This document shows, piece after piece, positions 60,306-64,000 of a stretch of DNA of 64,000 nucleotides (the first letter of the stretch is position 1; each line of letters opens with the position of its first letter). A program made the position numbers and the translations under genes. Source of the stretch: Haliotis asinina (Eukaryota; Mollusca; Gastropoda; Lepetellida; Haliotidae); the NCBI RefSeq assembly GCF_037392515.1, contig NC_090288.1, positions 59,877,673 to 59,941,672 of the forward strand, read 5' to 3'. The notes beneath the pieces were generated by a model. That model ran no database searches. It had not been told where the DNA came from and saw only the letters and a program-made list of their open reading frames with translations.

Positions 60306-60836
60306 CAGGGGCAGTGCTTACATTCATACACAGCACAAGCCCAGACTGAATTCCTACATACACAAAGAGCACTAACTGCATCTAGGGCAAGACTAGAAAT
60401 GCTGTAGATTACCAGGTAAGTGTTCAGAGTGAACATAAAAGGGTCAGCACCTTTAGAATTTAGTATCGCACTCTTGTGAGAATGATTTCTGCTGTAGGTC
60501 ACCTTTCACTGAGAAACGGTTATAGTTTTATGGAGAATTTTATGGCACTAAAATTGTTAGTAACTGAACGAACCAGGCTATATTCAGACTTTTCAAGTGA
60601 GTGTATATTTACTTAATCATGTCTAAAGTTTCTAAACCCACTTGCACTTAATATGTATTATAATTAATGGATGCAGTATTAAGTGAAGCATATAAACAAT
60701 ATTAATGCACTCTGAAATGTAATTAAAATTATTCATGCATTGGTTGTCTAGTGTGCAGTTCAGTGTTTCCCCCGGTGACAGGCATGCTATAAAGGAATTG
60801 TTAATTGTAAGTGCGACTTTACAGGGGGCTTGGTAA

Positions 60837-61148
60837 GGCCAGACCAATTTTATTTCTTGTTTTACGGATTCTTTTCAAGAATCAGAAAAAAATAGAAATT
60901 AATTTTCCCCGCTCAAAAAATAAAATCCTAATGTTTTCATTGGCTAAAAATGTAACCTCACAAGAACATACTTTTTATGTTGTTTTTGACCCATATTCAC
61001 TGCATAAATTGCCGAAAGTAAAATACTTTTGAGTATTTAGAAGGAATATTACTTTGATTGGAAATTTTATTTTTATTTATTTTCCCACCTTCTTTCAGGT
61101 TTTCAGAGGACAAATATCCGTAAAACAAGAAATGAAATTGGTCTGGCC
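60837..61148. mobile_element. MITE with TWA target duplication (PIF/Harbinger-like), copy 2
   Basis: The ends GGCCAGACCAATTTTATTTC and, from the right, GGCCAGACCAATTTCATTTC are inverted over about 32 bp including TTGTTTTACGG. The flanks are TAA (60834-60836 and 61149-61151). Same family as 3161-3688 but shorter (312 bp) and with better preserved ends. Confidence 0.85.
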
Positions 61149-61642
61149 TAATCGTGATGTTGATGTAGCCATGTCATAAATGAAACTAGCCGTGTTTGAG
61201 GGAGACCCTTGTGTGTTTTGAGGTTATTGGCCAAGTGATCGTGCAAAATACACAGTGTTGTGTCCCTCTTACTGGACAGTAAACATATTTAATTATGCAT
61301 GTTTTTCAATTCATTAACATTGATCAAACTTCAAAGGGTCTCATGTTAAGTTTTATTAAAACTTTCATTCACTATTAATGGTTAGATTTATATTATTTTC
61401 ACGACTCCTTCACAATTACATTGCAGTAAATGCTTCAACTGAAATCATATTCTGGATATTAGTTTTAGCTCCCCATGTAATAATGAATACACAATGCCAT
61501 TTACAAAGTGGTCAGATGAAACAAATGTTATATTTGGGATTAGGGAAGTACTGATTCTAGTACATTGGGAGTTTTGTTCAGTTTGAGATTCAGACTCAAA
61601 GTAAGTGAAATAGACTCCCAGTGGTCTTACTTCCATTGTGTG

Positions 61643-61755
61643 TGTGGAGTGGTGGCTAATTGGGTAAGAGAAGTGACTGGTGTGGCCATTGGGTTTGCTT
61701 GTCTCTGAGAATGTCGGTTCGGACCCTGGATGGGACTCAACACACTAAAATATAC
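61643..61755 (+). mobile_element. SINE-like tRNA-derived fragment
   Basis: GTGGTGGCTAATTGGGTAAG and CGGTTCGGACCCTGG resemble A and B boxes of a tRNA-type promoter. The element seems truncated downstream. No tRNA clover-leaf could be drawn. Confidence 0.4.
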
Positions 61756-62521
61756 ATACTAGAGTCTGTACTTTAAGTGTAATGCCAAATATAACATTTA
61801 TCATTTATTGCTTCAAGTAAATCCATAGGAAAGAAATATTGCTAATATACAAACTGCTTCTCTTGTTGAAATATACATACCCCAATAGCTCAATCACATC
61901 AAAAAGTTTAAAGACTCTCGAATTCCTGGGACAAGTGTGTTTCAAACTTAAATCTCTTGATCATTATGTTTAATTTGGTTAACTTTGGTTAACTAAAAAA
62001 CTACAGCTGAATCACGTTTCTGTCTACCTTTCTAATTGATAAGCCTTGACAAAAAAAATATATCTATTGCTTCCGTGTTTTTTCCAAGATTACTCGGGAA
62101 TAATGCTGTGTGATGAATCACAAGTAATCATTATCAAGATAAATTTTAGAAAATATGTATAAAAGCATAAAGTGACTCATTGGTGGTCATCCTGTGAATT
62201 ATGTCAGGTGTGAGTACTTGAGTGATATCCAAGTAATATACCAGATGGTGCATAATGAACATGAGTCAGATACTTGAATATCTATCTTATTGTATCTGCG
62301 GATGTGGTCATCTCCTTGACATTTGATGAATATCATCATCAATCATTGTGAATATTCAGTAGTATGATATATGTTGAATACTGACGTGCTAAATCATTAT
62401 CAGTTGTATCTTCTATGCCACTGCAATGTGTGAAGAAATGACCACAAATTATGCTGTTGTCATTCCAGTGTATGTTTGTTTTCTTTCTTTACAGTCAACA
62501 ATATCCAGTCATGACATGGTA

Positions 62522-62682
62522 GGGGTAGCCTACTAGTTAAAGTGTCCACTGGTCATGCCAAAGACCCAGGTTCAATTCTAAACATGGGTACAATGTTTGA
62601 AACTCATTTTTGGCGTCCCTCATCATGATGTTGCAGAAATATTGCTAAAGGCAGTGTAAAATCATATTCACTCACTCATATA
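62522..62682 (+). mobile_element. tRNA-derived SINE, 8-bp target duplication
   Basis: It is flanked by ACATGGTA (62514-62521 and 62683-62690). Head GGGGTAGCCTACTAGTTAAA, B-box-like CAGGTTCAATTCTAAACATG, core ATGTTGCAGAAATATTGCTA and tail ATATTCACTCACTCATA match the family at 13004, 17755 and 46103. Confidence 0.88.
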
Positions 62683-63626
62683 ACATGGTAACTTTTACAT
62701 AACTGAGTCTTTTTAAGACAAGCAAGTGATTGATGTTGTAAGCAGTGTCATCAACAAGGTCAAATAGACTCACACATACACATTCTGTGTCTGCCTTGTA
62801 TTACAAGCATAGCTGACTTGAGACCAGAACCAATGAAATATATGTACACAATGCTTCTTTGTTCAATTTCATTTATTTTTCCTTATCCTTAACTGGGTTA
62901 CATCGTAACATTGTGCAAACTAAGTTTATCTTCAGTGTAACACAGATCTGACAGGTCACTCTGGTCTACAACATGTACCAAGTCTCATGCAGAAACCTGA
63001 CTTTAACCATGTTGACAAGACTCACGCCTCTTCACAATAATGTAATTTTCTGAATAAAATTGATATTTTATACTTATCGTGACTCATGCAAATTGCTTAT
63101 CTCCTCTTCCCTGACAAAGGTAGTGGAACACCTGAAATCCCTTGAAGTTCCTTTCTGAAAAGAAGCGGATGTGAAATACACTCACCTATGTCTCACTCAT
63201 GTGTAGCCTCCCTTTTCCAGCGCCTAGGTCATGTGACCGGCCATTCTTGTCACTCTTTCCTTATTGCCTGACAAGGGCAGCTGGAGCCACCTGAGGGTCC
63301 CGATAAGGTGATAAGTTCTTTCTTTATTTTGGTCTTTGAACTAAATTCTGCTCGTATACGGTATTTGGATTTGTATATGCATTATATGTTATCAAATTTG
63401 TCATAATTTGTCTTATTAAGCACATATTTCTTCAATTGAGACTTGGTCTCAGTTGATGAAATCATGTCTGCTATGTAGATTGCGGCTGTTGGCAGTTGAT
63501 CCTCATTTAATTACGTTCTTCTAATAATCGTAAATTTTGCATAGAATTGTCTGATTCAGAATTTACTCTCTATACACGGTCTGTTACAGACGTGCTAGGG
63601 ACAAGCAATGGTGGCTTGCATTAGTC

Positions 63627-64000
63627 ATGTCTAAAACAGGTGATTTAAATTCGAGTAATTTGTTAGCAACGACTGCTGAGATTCATTCCAGTGAAATGTC
63701 TGGCGTTTCTCTGGGGCTATGTCTGGGGTCTGGTGTGTCGTCCCCTGTATCTCAGAAGAGATCTTCCTCAGAAGCAGGGCCAGCTCAACCGAAGAAGTCT
63801 ACGTCATCGAAGACGAAATCATCTTCTTTGAAATTGCAGAGTCATTATTCTTCAAAGCAGAAATCATTTGGAGAAGAAATCCTCCCTCTACATGAACGAC
63901 TTATCTTCAACAAACTGCCGTTGATTCTACACAGCGAGGTAGATATCAACCAATGCAGTCATCGGAAGGCATCATCTAGATCTACCCCAATGACATCTTC
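63627..64000 (+). CDS. Open reading frame running off the right edge, unknown
   Basis: From the ATG at 63627 the frame is open for 124 codons to the window end. It begins MSKTGDLNSSNLLATTAEIH and is rich in Ser and Lys (QKRSSSEAGPAQPKKSTSSK), followed by a less biased part (EEILPLHERLIFNKLPLIL). No domain is recognised. Low-complexity starts of this type occur in host genes and in the first open frame of retroelements; the sequence seen cannot tell them apart. Confidence 0.4.
   Translation, partial: MSKTGDLNSSNLLATTAEIHSSEMSGVSLGLCLGSGVSSPVSQKRSSSEAGPAQPKKSTSSKTKSSSLKLQSHYSSKQKSFGEEILPLHERLIFNKLPLILHSEVDINQCSHRKASSRSTPMTS

Larger units (their letters stand above)
52428..63626. other. Intergenic region, repeats only
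   Basis: Its left edge must hold the YOD1 promoter and 5' UTR on the - strand. I found no convincing exon in the remaining 11 kb: the open frames present (for example 55698-55955, 56656-57052, 58263-58995) are low-complexity or AT-driven. It contains minisatellites, a long hairpin, a MITE and SINE-like copies listed separately. It could be part of an intron of a gene beyond the window. Confidence 0.55.

Noticed and set aside
59808-60407. Repeat-protein gene
   Set aside because: The frame exists because the minisatellite unit is 36 bp without stops in some frames; several frames are open for the same reason.

Overview
The window looks like nuclear DNA of a gastropod mollusc, most likely an abalone (Haliotis) or close relative. 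The grounds are low gene density, AT-rich introns, animal-type host proteins, and many SINE copies carrying a GTGAGTGAGTTT...TTTTACGCCGC or TAAACTCACTCACTCA end that I associate with abalone genomes. The species is an inference; the animal origin is not in doubt.

Three host genes can be read. (1) SHQ1 (751-14555, + strand, 14 coding exons, about 534 residues) is an assembly chaperone for H/ACA ribonucleoproteins. Its introns hold a TTAA-flanked transposon, a TWA-flanked MITE, a decayed MULE transposon with FLYWCH and transposase remnants, and two SINEs with clear target-site duplications. (2) TMBIM4/LFG4 (18953-44429, - strand, 7 coding exons, 240 residues) is a seven-pass Bax-inhibitor-1 family protein. 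Its largest intron was invaded by a 14.2-kb Polinton, and a shorter intron carries a 46-bp satellite of about 25 units. (3) YOD1/OTU1 (49076-52427, - strand, 2 coding exons) is a deubiquitinase. Here it has Asn where the family has a catalytic-site Asp, and its first exon encodes a possible N-myristoylation signal.

The Polinton (25111-39314) is the main mobile element. It has terminal inverted repeats of about 120-130 bp, a perfect 6-bp target duplication (GTCCCA), and genes for protein-primed DNA polymerase B, retroviral-type integrase, packaging ATPase, major capsid protein, a candidate penton protein and several small structural or membrane proteins. It looks recent and largely whole, with about one visible break in one gene. 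I could not recognise the maturation protease that many relatives carry. Less familiar parts include a pair of related genes sharing an LGDTxGFDxPG module, a small protein made of three SAP-like repeats just upstream of the polymerase, and a palindrome inside the terminal repeats.

The rest (about 14.6-18.9, 44.4-49.0 and 52.4-63.6 kb) is intergenic DNA full of short elements: MITEs, foldback elements, minisatellites, SINEs and one near-perfect 150-bp hairpin. An open frame that runs off the right edge (63627-64000) is the only other plausible coding start. Exon boundaries were set by hand from GT/AG sites, reading-frame phase and remembered human orthologues; no alignment or transcript data were available.
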